Assembly: GCA_002748355.1 (NCBI GenBank)
Contig: PDSF01000048.1
Location: forward strand, 1 to 62,489
Length of the DNA: 62,489 bases
Reading direction: 5' to 3'
Source of the DNA: Planctomycetota bacterium
Lineage (GTDB): Bacteria > Planctomycetota > UBA1135 > GCA-002748355
Below, piece by piece: positions 32,434 to 42,695 of the stretch. A model generated the notes under the pieces. It ran no database searches and was not told the DNA's origin. It was given only the letters and a program-made list of their open reading frames with translations. The first letter of the stretch is position 1. Every line of letters begins with the position of its first letter. The position numbers and the translations under genes were made by a program.

Positions 32434-34146
32434 TCAAACAGCCTTGATCACCAGGATCGAGGTATCGTCTTCCTGAATCTTGCGCTGGGTAAAGTCTTCG
32501 ACTGCGGAATAGACCGCATCGACCAGCTCCTGAGGTGAATCCGAGGCATGCTCACGAACGAGCTGTTGGAAACGGTCGTCGCCAAACAACTGCTCTTCTT
32601 CTTCAGTGGGTCCTTCCGACTGGGCCTCGACGATGCCGTCCGAAAAGAGCACAAGCAGGTCGCCGTCCTCAAGCACCTCGACCCCCCCCTCGTACTCGAG
32701 ACCGTCGAAGAGCCCCAGGGGCGGACCAGAGGCATCCAGACATTGAAACTCGTCCCGCGCAGCCCGGTAGATCCACACCGGATTATGCCCAGCGCTGCAG
32801 AAGGCAAGCGAACGGCCGTCGCGACCAATCGTCACCGCAGCCGCGGTGATAAACATTCCCGTATCGCCAACATCGCTGAAGACGTTCCAATTCATCAGGT
32901 TGAGCTTATCGCTCGGCAGTCCCTCTTCACTGAGGACCCGATAGCCCGAACGGAAGGTCGTCATCAGCAACGCCGAGCTAACTCCATGCCCCGAGACATC
33001 GGCGAGCACAGCAGAAATCGCTCCGTCTTCTTCCTCGAACAGGTCGATGTAGTCCCCTCCGACTTGTCGCGCCGCATCACTACGCCACGCAAACTCAAGC
33101 CCTTCGATCTGTGGAGCGGCGCTCGGCTGCAGGCCTTGTTGCAGCTTGCCGGCGAGACTCATCTCGGACTCCATTTTGCGACGCTCGATCTCCTCGAGTT
33201 CGAGCCGCTTACGACGGAATAACGCGCCACCGAGCAGGCCCAAGTGCTGGATCGCGGAATACTCACCAGAGTTGGCGCTAAGTACCGGCGGATTGAGGAT
33301 GACAATCGAGCCGAGCTGCTCCCCTTCGTATTCCAAGCTCAAGCAATAGATCCGCTTCAATTGCTCGGGAACCCCATCGCTCAGCAGGGGCAATAATCTG
33401 CCCTCCTCGTCGCGCTCGACCAGCAAGCTTCGTTCCCTGACCAGCATTTCCGGCATCGTGGCGCCATCTTCGAAGCGCAATGATTCAAGGAGCGAAGGGG
33501 GAATACCTAGGATGTGGTGAAGTTCAAGCTGGGTAGTGACATTCAACCCATACCGCCCACGTAGATAAATCGCCGCCGCATCGGCACGGGAAGCATCCAA
33601 AACCAGATTGAGGTACCCCACACACATTCGATCGAGGTCCGGCTCTCCGAAGAGCTCGATCGAATTCTTCATCGCTTCTAGGGCAATGCCTTGGGCCTCA
33701 AGGCTGTCCTGTAGCTTCTCGCTTCTGTCCGACTGGACGAGAGCAATGCTCACCTCTTCCAGGAACTCTCCGACATCACCACTCAGGTCCTCCTGGTCCG
33801 CCAAGAGCAGCTCACCAATCGCCCGCTGCTGAAACTTCAAGATGACCCGCGCACCCAGCTGCTCTGCCAGCTCCCGCCTAGGCAGACGAGCCCCATGCAA
33901 ATGCTGGGCGAAACCCGAAGAACGAGCCTCCACACGAAGCTCACCCTCCTCGCTGGTATAAGTTCCGACCAGCCACTCAAGCCCTGGTAGCAAACCGCTG
34001 AGCTGGCGTTCAATCTCCTCTCGAACCCGTTCAAGGCTCAGCTGACAATGCAAGGTACGCCAAGCCTTCCGCCTGCTCGTAGCCCTATCGGAACAGGAGC
34101 TGGCGGAGGAAGATCGGGGCCTCGTTTGAGACTCGTGCTGTGGCAT
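32434..34146 (-). CDS. GAF-containing PP2C/RsbU-type serine phosphatase
   Basis: A 570-residue cytoplasmic protein with a polar Ser/Arg-rich start and helical N-terminal region. A GAF-like sensor follows (about 155-310: CVGYLNLVLDASRADAAAIYL and LGSIVILNPPVLSANSGEYS). A helical linker with KMESEMSLAGKLQQGLQPS, characteristic of RsbU-type phosphatases, leads into the SpoIIE/PP2C domain (about 345-568). That domain carries the metal-binding residues GGDYIDLFEE, ADVSGHGVSSALLMT, AGHNPVWIYR and LFSDGIVEAQ. Such enzymes dephosphorylate anti-sigma-factor antagonists; no STAS or anti-sigma gene is adjacent. The start ATG 34146 is preferred to 34155 because AGAGG lies 9 nt upstream of the former. Confidence 0.88.
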   Translation of the reverse strand: MPQHESQTRPRSSSASSCSDRATSRRKAWRTLHCQLSLERVREEIERQLSGLLPGLEWLVGTYTSEEGELRVEARSSGFAQHLHGARLPRRELAEQLGARVILKFQQRAIGELLLADQEDLSGDVGEFLEEVSIALVQSDRSEKLQDSLEAQGIALEAMKNSIELFGEPDLDRMCVGYLNLVLDASRADAAAIYLRGRYGLNVTTQLELHHILGIPPSLLESLRFEDGATMPEMLVRERSLLVERDEEGRLLPLLSDGVPEQLKRIYCLSLEYEGEQLGSIVILNPPVLSANSGEYSAIQHLGLLGGALFRRKRLELEEIERRKMESEMSLAGKLQQGLQPSAAPQIEGLEFAWRSDAARQVGGDYIDLFEEEDGAISAVLADVSGHGVSSALLMTTFRSGYRVLSEEGLPSDKLNLMNWNVFSDVGDTGMFITAAAVTIGRDGRSLAFCSAGHNPVWIYRAARDEFQCLDASGPPLGLFDGLEYEGGVEVLEDGDLLVLFSDGIVEAQSEGPTEEEEQLFGDDRFQQLVREHASDSPQELVDAVYSAVEDFTQRKIQEDDTSILVIKAV

Positions 34147-34155
34147 CCTAGGCAT

Positions 34156-34160
34156 CCTCT
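34156..34160 (-). promoter_or_regulatory. ribosome binding site selecting ATG 34146
   Basis: AGAGG on the minus strand abuts ATG 34155 but stands 9 nt before ATG 34146, supporting the second ATG as the start of the phosphatase gene. Confidence 0.5.
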
Positions 34161-34247
34161 GCTGCCCTCAGCGGCAAGCCCGCATCCCGGCCTAAAGCCT
34201 GCTCCATCCCGCCCCTGCCACCGAAGCCTGGTCCTTCTCCACCCACC

Positions 34248-37200
34248 ATGCTGTCCGCTCAAATCCTCAGGATCTGCGCCCGCACCTTCGGCTTCGTCTT
34301 GGTCGCAACTGCGGCCCTCTACGGATTCCGTGCCCAGCTTTTGGCTCCTCTCCTCACCCAATGGACAGAAGGGGTGCTCGCAAATTCCCTGGGAGCTGAG
34401 CAGGTCAAGCTGGGGAAACTCCGCGGCGACTGGTGGCGAGAGCTGCGCTTCTACGGGCTGCAGTGGAAGTCTCAGCACGGCCAGTTGCGCCAGCTGCGCG
34501 ACGGGCGCCTGCACCTACGACTCAGACTCAGCGAGCTTCTCTTTGGCAACCTCTCTGGTATCGCCAGGGTCGCAGTCCAGGCCAAACGTATCGAAATCGA
34601 CCCTCTCGCGACCTCAGCAAGCAGCTTGGACTCTGAGCGAGAAAGCGGGCCCGACCTTGAGCTTTCCCCTTCGGACCTAGTACCTCAGGGCCTCTCTGCT
34701 GAGTTCCAAGACTTCGTGCTCAGCACAGAAGGCCGCTCCCGGGCTGGGCGCTTGCAGGTCGAAATGCCGCCCCGCCAAGCAGCGGCCGTGAGGAAGCTCT
34801 CCCTACTCGGCCTCGGCATCAAGTGCCAAGTCCGCCCCGACGATCTGCTCCGCGGAAGCTGCGACCTGCAGGTCGAGCAAGCCGCGGATTGGCTGGCCCT
34901 CTTCGGGATGAAGGCCCCAGTCTCCGGCGGACGGCTCACAGCAAAGCTCCGTTATCGAGCAGGTGAAAAGCCCAAGCTCTCAGGAGTCATCACCCTGAAA
35001 GACGGCCAAGCCCTCAAGCGCAGCTTCCAAGCCGCCCAGGCACGCTTCTCGCTTGAGGACCAGATCTTGACCCTCGAAGACCTGCGGCTCCGTGGCCCTG
35101 GCGCAGCTTTGAACTCACGCCACTTTGCTGTGCCACTGCATGACTTCGATGTGAAGGCGCTCTCTGAGAAGGGCCTGGGCAAATTCCAGCTAGAGATCTC
35201 CGACCTGGAACCCTGGCGTGAATACCTTCCGAACGAAATAACGGCGCTGCTCCCGATGACCGGCCGCTTGCTCGCAACGAGCCAAAACGGCCGCCTACGC
35301 ATCAAAAAACAGCAGCTACACGGTAAGGGCTTCGCACTCACCATCCGCGATGCCGAGCTCGACCTTGTGCGGATCCTCTCGGGAGAACAACCTAAGCCCA
35401 GCTGCGAATCAATCGAGCTTGAGCTACAGGACTTCGATGGCTTCACCGAGCAGATGCCCAAAGAGCTCGCGAGCTTGCTGCCGGTCAGCGGCAAAATCCA
35501 CGGCAGGCTCAAGGGCTCCTGGCTGGAGATCGAACAAGGCAGCATCCATGGACGCGGCAGCCAGCTCGCTGTCGACGCGGGACGCTTCCCGATCTTTGGC
35601 GAGGAGACTCTCACGAAGCGCAAGGGTTTCGTTCACGCCCGCGTACAACTACACCCAGATCTCAACCTGGTGATTCCTCCACTGGGTAGCATTCGCTCCG
35701 AAGCGGAGTTCAAACTCGAGGCCAGCGGTAGCCTCGAACAGCCTACTCTCCGTATGCGAGCCAAGCTTGCGAGCCTACAAGCCCCGGGGCAGCAGATAAG
35801 CGGAGTCACCCTCGACGCTCACTTCACCCGAGCAGCCACAGGTGAAGAACAGTTCGGCCTGGACTTGGGGGGCAGCGTCCAGGACATCGGCTGGCAGAGC
35901 TTCGGCCTCGACGCTCCCGACCTGAGATCCCCTCTGCGCTTCTCACTGCGAGGAACAGGTACACGGCAGCCGCAGCAAGACCCCTCCTTCGATGTCGAAC
36001 TCAACCTACTTGATTGTTGCTTTGCAGATCTACCAGCGCTCAAGCTGCAAGCCCGAGGCGCCTTGGACGCAGAGCGCAAGCTTCAGCTCGAACAAGTCGA
36101 GATTAGTGGAGCTCAGGACAGGACAGGAAGAGCATTCTCCCTGCAAAGTCGGGGACAGATTCAAGTCGCAGCCAATCCAAGCTTCGACCTGAGCCTGGGC
36201 AGTAACGGTCTCCCGCTAGCAATCCTCGGCAAAAGTCTCGACACGCGTCTCGGCACACGTCTAGGCACACGGGGGCTACGAGGAAAACTACGCTTCGACA
36301 CCCAGCTCAGTGGCACCCTCCAGCGCCCCATCATCGAGCTGCAGGCGCAGCTACAAGCGGAAGGCCTCTTTGGTGAAAAGGACGAACACTGGCCCCTTCC
36401 TGGCCATGTTCAGCCGCCTTCCGGACCATTCCAGCTCACCCTCGCGATGCGCAGCGACGAGGAACGAATCCAGGTTTCGTCGTTCCGCTTGCGTAGCCAC
36501 GACTCGAAGCTGCTCGACATGAGTGGGCAGGGCGGGCTCCCCATGCGATTAAGCGGCGCCGGCTTGCAGCACGCTCCGGAAGCGAATCAGCCCTTCACCC
36601 TAAGCGCGAGCTCACGGCCGCAGCTGGTCGGAGACCTTGGGGCGCAGCTGGCAGCGCTGGGCTCAAACCAGCCGGAAGGGCTAGGCCTGCGAGCCGAATG
36701 CGACAAGAAGAGGATCCTCATATCGGTTCAAGGTAAGAACCCGGTGCTCGGACAGCTCGAAGCCAAGATCGAATGGGGCGCAGGACTCGGCCAACTCATC
36801 TGGGACCGGCACGCACTAGGGAACAAGCCACTACGGGCTCAACTCGACTTGGCGGGCCTCGATCTCTCCCGGCTGCCGAAGCAAGCCCTCGGGACGAACA
36901 GCATCGCAGGCTCGGTCACCGCCAAGGGCAGCTTGGACGGCACGCTTCTCGCCCCCGAGCCAAGACTTGAGCTTCACTTGTCAAACGGGGTAGTCAAAGC
37001 CTCTGGATCACCCCGGATCGAGGCTCTAGGCGCCAAGCTCTATGCCGACCGCCAGGGGCTGCGTATCAAGGACCTGCGCGGCCGTATCGGCGCCGCCCCC
37101 TTCGAGCTGAGCGGCAAGGTAGCCAAGAGCGGCCAGAATCTCTGGCTCAACTGGGAGCGGGCAGCATTGGACCTACGCCTGCAAGGGCAGCAGCTGCTGC

Positions 37201-38063
37201 TCGCACGCCAAGACGGGGTCAAGGTGCGCGGCGACCTCGATATCCACCTACATGGAGATTTCTCCCACCCTCTCTTAGAAGGCCAGATTCGGCTACAGGA
37301 CAGTAAATACGTCAAACAGATCTCCCTGCTGCCCGACTTCCGCAGTAGCGGTGGCGGCCGTTCCGACCCCGCAATCGTCCCCTTCTCGCTCCCTGGCCCC
37401 CTAGGCGAACGCCTGAGTCTTGACCTGCGCATCGACACCGTCGAAGCGCTCAGGATCCGCACAGGCGTGCTCAGCACCGACCTCAATGCAAGCCTCCGCT
37501 TGCGCGGCCAAGCCAAGCGCCCCTTCTTAGTCGGAAGCCTCACCGCGAGTAAGGGCCGGCTCGCCCTGCCTGGGGTATCGATGCGCCTCCAGAGCGCCTA
37601 CATCAACTTCCCAGAAAGCCGGCCCTACCTCGCCGAACTTCAGCTACACGCATCGGGGCGTCGTCTGGGCTACCGGATCGATCTGAGTGTGTCCGGTGAC
37701 AGCGAGGATCCTCAGATCGTCTTCCGTTCGGTCCCCTCGCTGCCGCCCGAGAGCGTTCTCGTCTTGGCTACGACAGGACAACTCCCAGCCGCCCTTGAGC
37801 GCGACTCACAAAAGAGCCTGATGGCAGCCGGCAGTTTTCTGGCCAATGCCCTCTTCCAGAAGCTCTTTGGCAGCGACAGCACCGAGGCTGGCGAAAGCTG
37901 GGTCGAGCGATTCACCATTTCGGCGGGCGAGGAAGTCAGCAACAACGGTGTTGAATCGATCCGCATCGAGTACGACATCGATGGCTTCTGGTTCGTGCGG
38001 GCCGAGCGCGACGTTTACGAGGAATATAACGCGGACATCGGGATCCGCATTCGGCTCGACTGA
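34248..38063 (+). CDS. tamB: TamB-like translocation/assembly protein (DUF490)
   Basis: A 1271-residue envelope-spanning protein. It begins with a membrane anchor (residues about 9-27) and runs through a long array of beta strands typical of the AsmA/TamB bridge fold. It ends in a recognisable TamB/DUF490 domain: GSLTASKGRLALPGVSMRLQ, INFPESRPYLAELQLHASGR, SGDSEDPQIVFRSVPSLPPE and ESVLVLATTGQLP. TamB-type proteins link inner and outer membranes and are linked to barrel assembly and to lipid transfer. It is followed 29 nt downstream by the BamA/TamA-type barrel gene in the same direction, the classic tamA-tamB pairing in reversed order. The start is ATG 34248; the ribosome site is weak. Confidence 0.9.
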   Translation: MLSAQILRICARTFGFVLVATAALYGFRAQLLAPLLTQWTEGVLANSLGAEQVKLGKLRGDWWRELRFYGLQWKSQHGQLRQLRDGRLHLRLRLSELLFGNLSGIARVAVQAKRIEIDPLATSASSLDSERESGPDLELSPSDLVPQGLSAEFQDFVLSTEGRSRAGRLQVEMPPRQAAAVRKLSLLGLGIKCQVRPDDLLRGSCDLQVEQAADWLALFGMKAPVSGGRLTAKLRYRAGEKPKLSGVITLKDGQALKRSFQAAQARFSLEDQILTLEDLRLRGPGAALNSRHFAVPLHDFDVKALSEKGLGKFQLEISDLEPWREYLPNEITALLPMTGRLLATSQNGRLRIKKQQLHGKGFALTIRDAELDLVRILSGEQPKPSCESIELELQDFDGFTEQMPKELASLLPVSGKIHGRLKGSWLEIEQGSIHGRGSQLAVDAGRFPIFGEETLTKRKGFVHARVQLHPDLNLVIPPLGSIRSEAEFKLEASGSLEQPTLRMRAKLASLQAPGQQISGVTLDAHFTRAATGEEQFGLDLGGSVQDIGWQSFGLDAPDLRSPLRFSLRGTGTRQPQQDPSFDVELNLLDCCFADLPALKLQARGALDAERKLQLEQVEISGAQDRTGRAFSLQSRGQIQVAANPSFDLSLGSNGLPLAILGKSLDTRLGTRLGTRGLRGKLRFDTQLSGTLQRPIIELQAQLQAEGLFGEKDEHWPLPGHVQPPSGPFQLTLAMRSDEERIQVSSFRLRSHDSKLLDMSGQGGLPMRLSGAGLQHAPEANQPFTLSASSRPQLVGDLGAQLAALGSNQPEGLGLRAECDKKRILISVQGKNPVLGQLEAKIEWGAGLGQLIWDRHALGNKPLRAQLDLAGLDLSRLPKQALGTNSIAGSVTAKGSLDGTLLAPEPRLELHLSNGVVKASGSPRIEALGAKLYADRQGLRIKDLRGRIGAAPFELSGKVAKSGQNLWLNWERAALDLRLQGQQLLLARQDGVKVRGDLDIHLHGDFSHPLLEGQIRLQDSKYVKQISLLPDFRSSGGGRSDPAIVPFSLPGPLGERLSLDLRIDTVEALRIRTGVLSTDLNASLRLRGQAKRPFLVGSLTASKGRLALPGVSMRLQSAYINFPESRPYLAELQLHASGRRLGYRIDLSVSGDSEDPQIVFRSVPSLPPESVLVLATTGQLPAALERDSQKSLMAAGSFLANALFQKLFGSDSTEAGESWVERFTISAGEEVSNNGVESIRIEYDIDGFWFVRAERDVYEEYNADIGIRIRLD

Positions 38064-38092
38064 GCCCCGATCTGTCGCAAGGATGCATCCCC

Positions 38093-40216
38093 ATGTCAGA
38101 GCCAGAGAACCCCGCAGACCACAGTAGAAGACGCTGCGCCATCATCGCCAAAGGCATGCTGGCCCTGGCAATCCTCGCTCTAACGGCATGCTCTTCCGTT
38201 CGCTCCACGGTCACTTGGACCGGGGAGGATGGACAGGTCGGCGATCGCGTTCAGGCCATCTTCAAGGGCAACGAGAACGTCTCCCGCTTCTCACTGTTCC
38301 GAAAGATCGAGGACTTGCTCTACGACTACTCGAAGGATCCGGGCAAAGAGTCCGCCATCTTCGATGCAGCTTTGGCGCTCGAGGATTTCTACCACGCTCA
38401 GGGTTTTCCCAGGGCAAAAGTCAGCTACGAGATCAGCCCGACAAAGAATGAAGGCAGCCAGCAGATCCTCTTTCAGATCGAAGAGGGTGGCCTCGTTGTC
38501 ATCGACGAGCTTGAGATTCGGGGTAATCACAGCATCCAAGATGACGAGCTGCTCAAGCTCTTACCCCAGATCAGCAGCAACGCCCTCGGCTTTGGCCGAC
38601 CGATCTTTGTCGAGGCGACCATCCAGGGCTTTGCCAAGGACATCCGTACCCGCTTTGCACAGGACGGTTATCTGAGCTGCTCGGTCGCCGCCCCGCAAAT
38701 CACCTACATCGAAGAAGGCAAGGCCGTTCGGGTTTTAATCCAAGTACGGGAGGGGCCGATCTTCACCCTGCGCAAGGTCGAGATTGCCCCCGACTTACTC
38801 AAGGCCGCCGAGGGCTGGACACCAGAAAAACTCGCCGGGGAGCCCTTCGGCCGCAAACGCACCTCCCAGCTCCAGATAGGCCTGCGCCAGGCCCTTCGCC
38901 GCCACGGCTACCCCAAACCCAAGGTGCTGGCACTCGCCAAGCCGGTGACCAAGGCCAAACGTCAAAACCAAGTGGACCTTTTCGTCACCGGCGAAACAGG
39001 ACCCCGCACCGTCATCAGCAAGATTGCCATCGAAGGCAATAAGAAGACCCGGGACTGGGTCATCCGCAACCGGATCGTCCTGGAAGAAGGCAAGCTCTTC
39101 GATGGTGAGCTCGAGGACGAGTCACTACGACAGCTCTACCGCACCGGACTCTTCAAGAAGATCAGCGTCCGCTACGAAGCCCTGGCAGATGAGGGGTATC
39201 GGGCGGTCTTCGTCTTCGAGGAACTCTCCTCGCAGGAAATCCAACTGCACATGGGCTACGGGAGCTACGAGCAGCTACGGCTCGGCGCACGCTTCGAGGA
39301 GAAGAACCTCTTTGGGACCGGGCTCGACTTTAGTTGGTCGGGCAAGGCCAGCTTCAAAGACGTTCGGACGGGAATTAGCTTCGTCGACTCTCAGTTCCTG
39401 GCTGAGGAGCTACAGCTGAGCTTCGGAGGTGAGTGGTTTCGCCGTCACGAGCCGTCCTATGTCGACAGCGGTTATCGCTTCAACATCGGGCTCGACCAGG
39501 AGTTCTACCCGCATTTGCGCGGCCGACTCGGTTACCGCTTCGTCTCGCACCAAGGTGCCAAGGTCGACGCCCCTGAGATCGATCCGAGCCTTGCCGACTA
39601 CTCCAAGGGCGAGATCTTTGCCGATCTGTTCTGGGATCAACGCGACCATCCCATCGTCACCCGCCAAGGCCGATCGCTCACGGCTCGCATCTCGTATGCC
39701 CACAAGGACCTGGGCGGCGACATCGAGTTCTTTCGCCTGTCCGGAAAAGCCGTCCAGTATTTCCCCTTCACGCGCAACACCCGCTTCGTTGCTCGCTACG
39801 AAACGACCGCACTGTTTCCCCAGGACGGCTCAGATCGCATCCCCCTACAGGAGCATGTCTTCAGCGGCGGCTCGACAACGGTGCGCAGCTATGCATACAA
39901 CGAGCTAGGAACGAAAAGCGTGACTGGCGACCCCTTGGGCGGTGAGTTCCGCCAGGTGCTCTCGGGCGAGCTGCGCTTTCCCTTGCCCTTCCCCCTGCCT
40001 CTCCTCGGCCCAACCGAAGCCGCCGCCTTCGTCGACGCCGGGAATATCGGCTCGGACATCCGCGACTGGGGATTCGAGGATATGAAATACGCTATTGGCT
40101 TTGGCCTGCGTTATTCGCTGCCCTTCATCCTGCGCTTTGACGCTGGCTGGAACCCAGACCGCGATGCAGGTGATTCCGCCTGGGCCTTCCACCTGACCAT
40201 CGGCACGCCCTTCTGA
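38093..40216 (+). CDS. BamA/TamA-family outer-membrane barrel with lipoprotein signal (TamL-like)
   Basis: A 707-residue Omp85-type protein. The N-terminus is a lipoprotein signal: hydrophobic stretch then LALTAC with Cys33. Three POTRA-like domains follow, with VIDELEIRGNHSIQDDELLK (about 136), FTLRKVEIAPDL and TVISKIAIEGNKKTRD (about 304), VIRNRIVLEEGKLFDGELED and LYRTGLFKKISVRYE. The barrel (about 380-707) carries LFWDQRDHPIVTRQGRSL, FSGGSTTVRSYAYNELG, and AAFVDAGNIG, and ends RFDAGWNPDRDA with a terminal Phe. Lipid-anchored TamA variants are known as TamL in Bacteroidota. Pairing with tamB makes a Tam complex the best reading; the gene could alternatively serve as a BamA. Confidence 0.9.
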   Translation: MSEPENPADHSRRRCAIIAKGMLALAILALTACSSVRSTVTWTGEDGQVGDRVQAIFKGNENVSRFSLFRKIEDLLYDYSKDPGKESAIFDAALALEDFYHAQGFPRAKVSYEISPTKNEGSQQILFQIEEGGLVVIDELEIRGNHSIQDDELLKLLPQISSNALGFGRPIFVEATIQGFAKDIRTRFAQDGYLSCSVAAPQITYIEEGKAVRVLIQVREGPIFTLRKVEIAPDLLKAAEGWTPEKLAGEPFGRKRTSQLQIGLRQALRRHGYPKPKVLALAKPVTKAKRQNQVDLFVTGETGPRTVISKIAIEGNKKTRDWVIRNRIVLEEGKLFDGELEDESLRQLYRTGLFKKISVRYEALADEGYRAVFVFEELSSQEIQLHMGYGSYEQLRLGARFEEKNLFGTGLDFSWSGKASFKDVRTGISFVDSQFLAEELQLSFGGEWFRRHEPSYVDSGYRFNIGLDQEFYPHLRGRLGYRFVSHQGAKVDAPEIDPSLADYSKGEIFADLFWDQRDHPIVTRQGRSLTARISYAHKDLGGDIEFFRLSGKAVQYFPFTRNTRFVARYETTALFPQDGSDRIPLQEHVFSGGSTTVRSYAYNELGTKSVTGDPLGGEFRQVLSGELRFPLPFPLPLLGPTEAAAFVDAGNIGSDIRDWGFEDMKYAIGFGLRYSLPFILRFDAGWNPDRDAGDSAWAFHLTIGTPF

Positions 40217-40238
40217 GCCAGAGGACCACAAACAGCCC

Positions 40239-42695
40239 TCAGTAGGCCGATCGCGATGTCAGCCCGAAGCTAGAGTTCTCAAAACCAGAGAGTCGCCTCG
40301 CCCGCAACCGCTGGCCGAGCACGGGACGGAAGGTCAGCGAAAAGCTGCGATCGTCAGACAAGACATCGTTCTGCATGCGGATGCCGAATTCCCAGTCGTA
40401 GTCGAAGCGGGAAATACCAACGCTCCAGCTTTGGCTCGTCGAGTTCTCGAAGTCATAAACATATTCGGCATACGGCAGCCAGCGGCGCCAGAGATCGAGT
40501 CCGGCACTGAATCGCCCCACGCCCTGAGCATCCGACCCCGCTCGCCAACCAAAACCAAGGCTCAGCCAATCCAGGGGTCGCGTCGCCAGCTCAAGGTTCC
40601 GAATGCGATCGACCCGACGCTCCCAGTCGCGCTCACCCTCCCACAAAAAGGCCAGGCGCGGAGTCGGGCGGAAAATCAGTTCCCACTTGAAGAGCCCCAG
40701 CAGCTTTCCCCCATGGTCACGATCCGGCGCAGGATGCAATCGCTGCTCGATATCCAACCAGAGAAGCTCCCGATTGCTGGACTTGCCGCCGAAGAACTGC
40801 ACCCCGCTAAAGCGCTGCAACAACACCAAGTCAATCGCATGCAACTCGTCTAGGTCCTCAACCTCGTCAAAGGCATAGAGCTCACTCGATGAACGCGAGA
40901 CATCGAAGCGCGACAGCAGTCGCAGCTGCGGCAGCAGCTCGTGCTGCAGGGATTCCAGCGCCAGGAAGCTCCCCTCCAGAGGGTATTCACGCGACCAGCG
41001 CGTCGAGAGCAGGGCGCCGGCCTCGAAGACCTCGCGCCCCCCCTCATCACCATCTGCCAGCTCCGAGTACCAAGTCTCTCGAGCACTGGCGAAGAAGCGC
41101 AGCCCCCAATCGCCGAGAACCACCGGTGCAGAGACTTCGACGCGCGCATCAATGCGGTCGCTGCTCTGATCCACCAACCCTGGTGCCCGAGAGACCACTT
41201 CGTTACTGAGCCGCCCTGCGCGAAACGAGAAAGAGCTCAGCAGCGGCACATCATCGGTCACCTGCAGCAAGGGCTGCTCAAAGACATCGAAACGTGCTTC
41301 GGGCTCTTCACGGCGATAACGACTGGTAAGCAGGCCATCATCGCCATACGCGAAGTCGTTGAGGCTCCAGCGCCCCGACAAACTTCCTCGCAGGTTGCCC
41401 TCGGCCCAGCGCAAGTACGCAACTGTCTCGGGAGCTTCCTCATCAAGCAGCCGGCCTTGTCGAAACTCGGGATAGATCCCCGGGTCCGCAGCATGGAAGA
41501 TCTCGAGGTCGAGGGTCGTATTCTCCGAGAGAACGAAGCGGTTACGCGTGCGCTCGAAATGCCGCATGCCGGTCTCAATCGCCGATCCATCGAGCCAGAG
41601 TATGGGGCTGTGCATGTCGGTACCCGAATCATCGAGAAACATGCTGTCGAAGTCGCCCTGGAAGACACCCTCGAGTTCGTAATCCAGCTGCGGCTCGAGA
41701 GGCACCCCGCGTTTCTCCATCCACCCTGTGCGCAGACGCCAGTTACCACGAAAGCGCGGCGCCTCGCTGAGAGCCCAATTGAAGAGAGCCTGCCCGACCT
41801 GGTGGAAACGCCCACCGAATTGCACCAGTGCAAAGTGGCCGCGCGAATCGGAAACACCTCCCTGGAAGCCCTTGACCGGGATACTCGAATCATCGTCGGA
41901 ATAACGCCGAAGATCAGGCAAGGGCAATGCAGGCAGAGAGCCAAGTAACAGCTCATTGCCAATCGCGTGGATCTCAAAGACCTCATCAAGCCGAGTAATC
42001 ATCAGCTGAGCAGCCCGTACCCTGGTTCCAGGACTGCCCTGGTCGCTAGCTGCGAAGATCGCATCGCGCGCAAGCAGGCGCGCCCCCTGCTGCAGAATGC
42101 GCGGCGCCTTCACGAAGAGGGGCACCGACAGCCGTGGCGCTTGCGCTCGTACCGGAAAACGAATCTCGGCATCTCGCGCATCCACCCGGCGAGAAGGAAC
42201 CGACAGGAACAGCTCGCGGCAACGTAAGTGCTGCACGCCGGCTCGCTCGACGACAACGCCGTCCACTAGGTGCAGCTGTTGGACCAGGTCGGACAAGCGC
42301 CGCAGCGAAGGCCGCATCGGTGCCGACTCACCAAGTGGAGCTCCGAGCAGATCCAACACCGACAAACCCAGAGCCCGGGCGACTCGCGGTCGAGGCCTGA
42401 GGTCGGGGCCATTGGCCGAGCGCCTCGGAAGAGGATTCTCCTTATCGCCGCGATGCCGTAACCAGGCGTAGAACTCATCGCGATCGAAACTCAGCACTCC
42501 CCGGCCGGCGCGCAGCACGGTATTCCCATAACGCAGCCGGAAAGCCCCTCGAATCACCAAGTGCATGCGATCGCCATCGAGGCGAGTCTCATGGCGACCA
42601 AAGAAGATATCGATCGAATCGTCGAGGACCTGAGCCCGAGCCTCCGTCCCAGAGAGAGAGGCCAAGACCAGCAGGAAGCAAAACACTATCCGCAT
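40239..42695 (-). CDS. lptD: LptD-like LPS-assembly outer-membrane protein
   Basis: An 818-residue exported protein (signal peptide ending EARAQ). Its N-terminal part resembles the OstA/LptA-type jellyroll (DSIDIFFGRHETRLDGDRMHLVIRG, YGNTVLRAGRGVLSFDRDEFYAWL) and its C-terminal 500 residues are barrel-like alternating strands as in LptD (for example LRWAEGNLRGSLSGRWSLND, LGFGWRAGSDAQGVGRFSAG). LptD receives LPS from LptA and inserts it in the outer leaflet. Sequence similarity is at the pattern level, and the cysteines that form LptD disulfides are not evident. The start is ATG 42695, which overlaps the TGA of the LptC/A-like gene (TGATG), so the pair is coupled. A TTG at 42698 is less likely. 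Confidence 0.72.
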   Translation of the reverse strand: MRIVFCFLLVLASLSGTEARAQVLDDSIDIFFGRHETRLDGDRMHLVIRGAFRLRYGNTVLRAGRGVLSFDRDEFYAWLRHRGDKENPLPRRSANGPDLRPRPRVARALGLSVLDLLGAPLGESAPMRPSLRRLSDLVQQLHLVDGVVVERAGVQHLRCRELFLSVPSRRVDARDAEIRFPVRAQAPRLSVPLFVKAPRILQQGARLLARDAIFAASDQGSPGTRVRAAQLMITRLDEVFEIHAIGNELLLGSLPALPLPDLRRYSDDDSSIPVKGFQGGVSDSRGHFALVQFGGRFHQVGQALFNWALSEAPRFRGNWRLRTGWMEKRGVPLEPQLDYELEGVFQGDFDSMFLDDSGTDMHSPILWLDGSAIETGMRHFERTRNRFVLSENTTLDLEIFHAADPGIYPEFRQGRLLDEEAPETVAYLRWAEGNLRGSLSGRWSLNDFAYGDDGLLTSRYRREEPEARFDVFEQPLLQVTDDVPLLSSFSFRAGRLSNEVVSRAPGLVDQSSDRIDARVEVSAPVVLGDWGLRFFASARETWYSELADGDEGGREVFEAGALLSTRWSREYPLEGSFLALESLQHELLPQLRLLSRFDVSRSSSELYAFDEVEDLDELHAIDLVLLQRFSGVQFFGGKSSNRELLWLDIEQRLHPAPDRDHGGKLLGLFKWELIFRPTPRLAFLWEGERDWERRVDRIRNLELATRPLDWLSLGFGWRAGSDAQGVGRFSAGLDLWRRWLPYAEYVYDFENSTSQSWSVGISRFDYDWEFGIRMQNDVLSDDRSFSLTFRPVLGQRLRARRLSGFENSSFGLTSRSAY

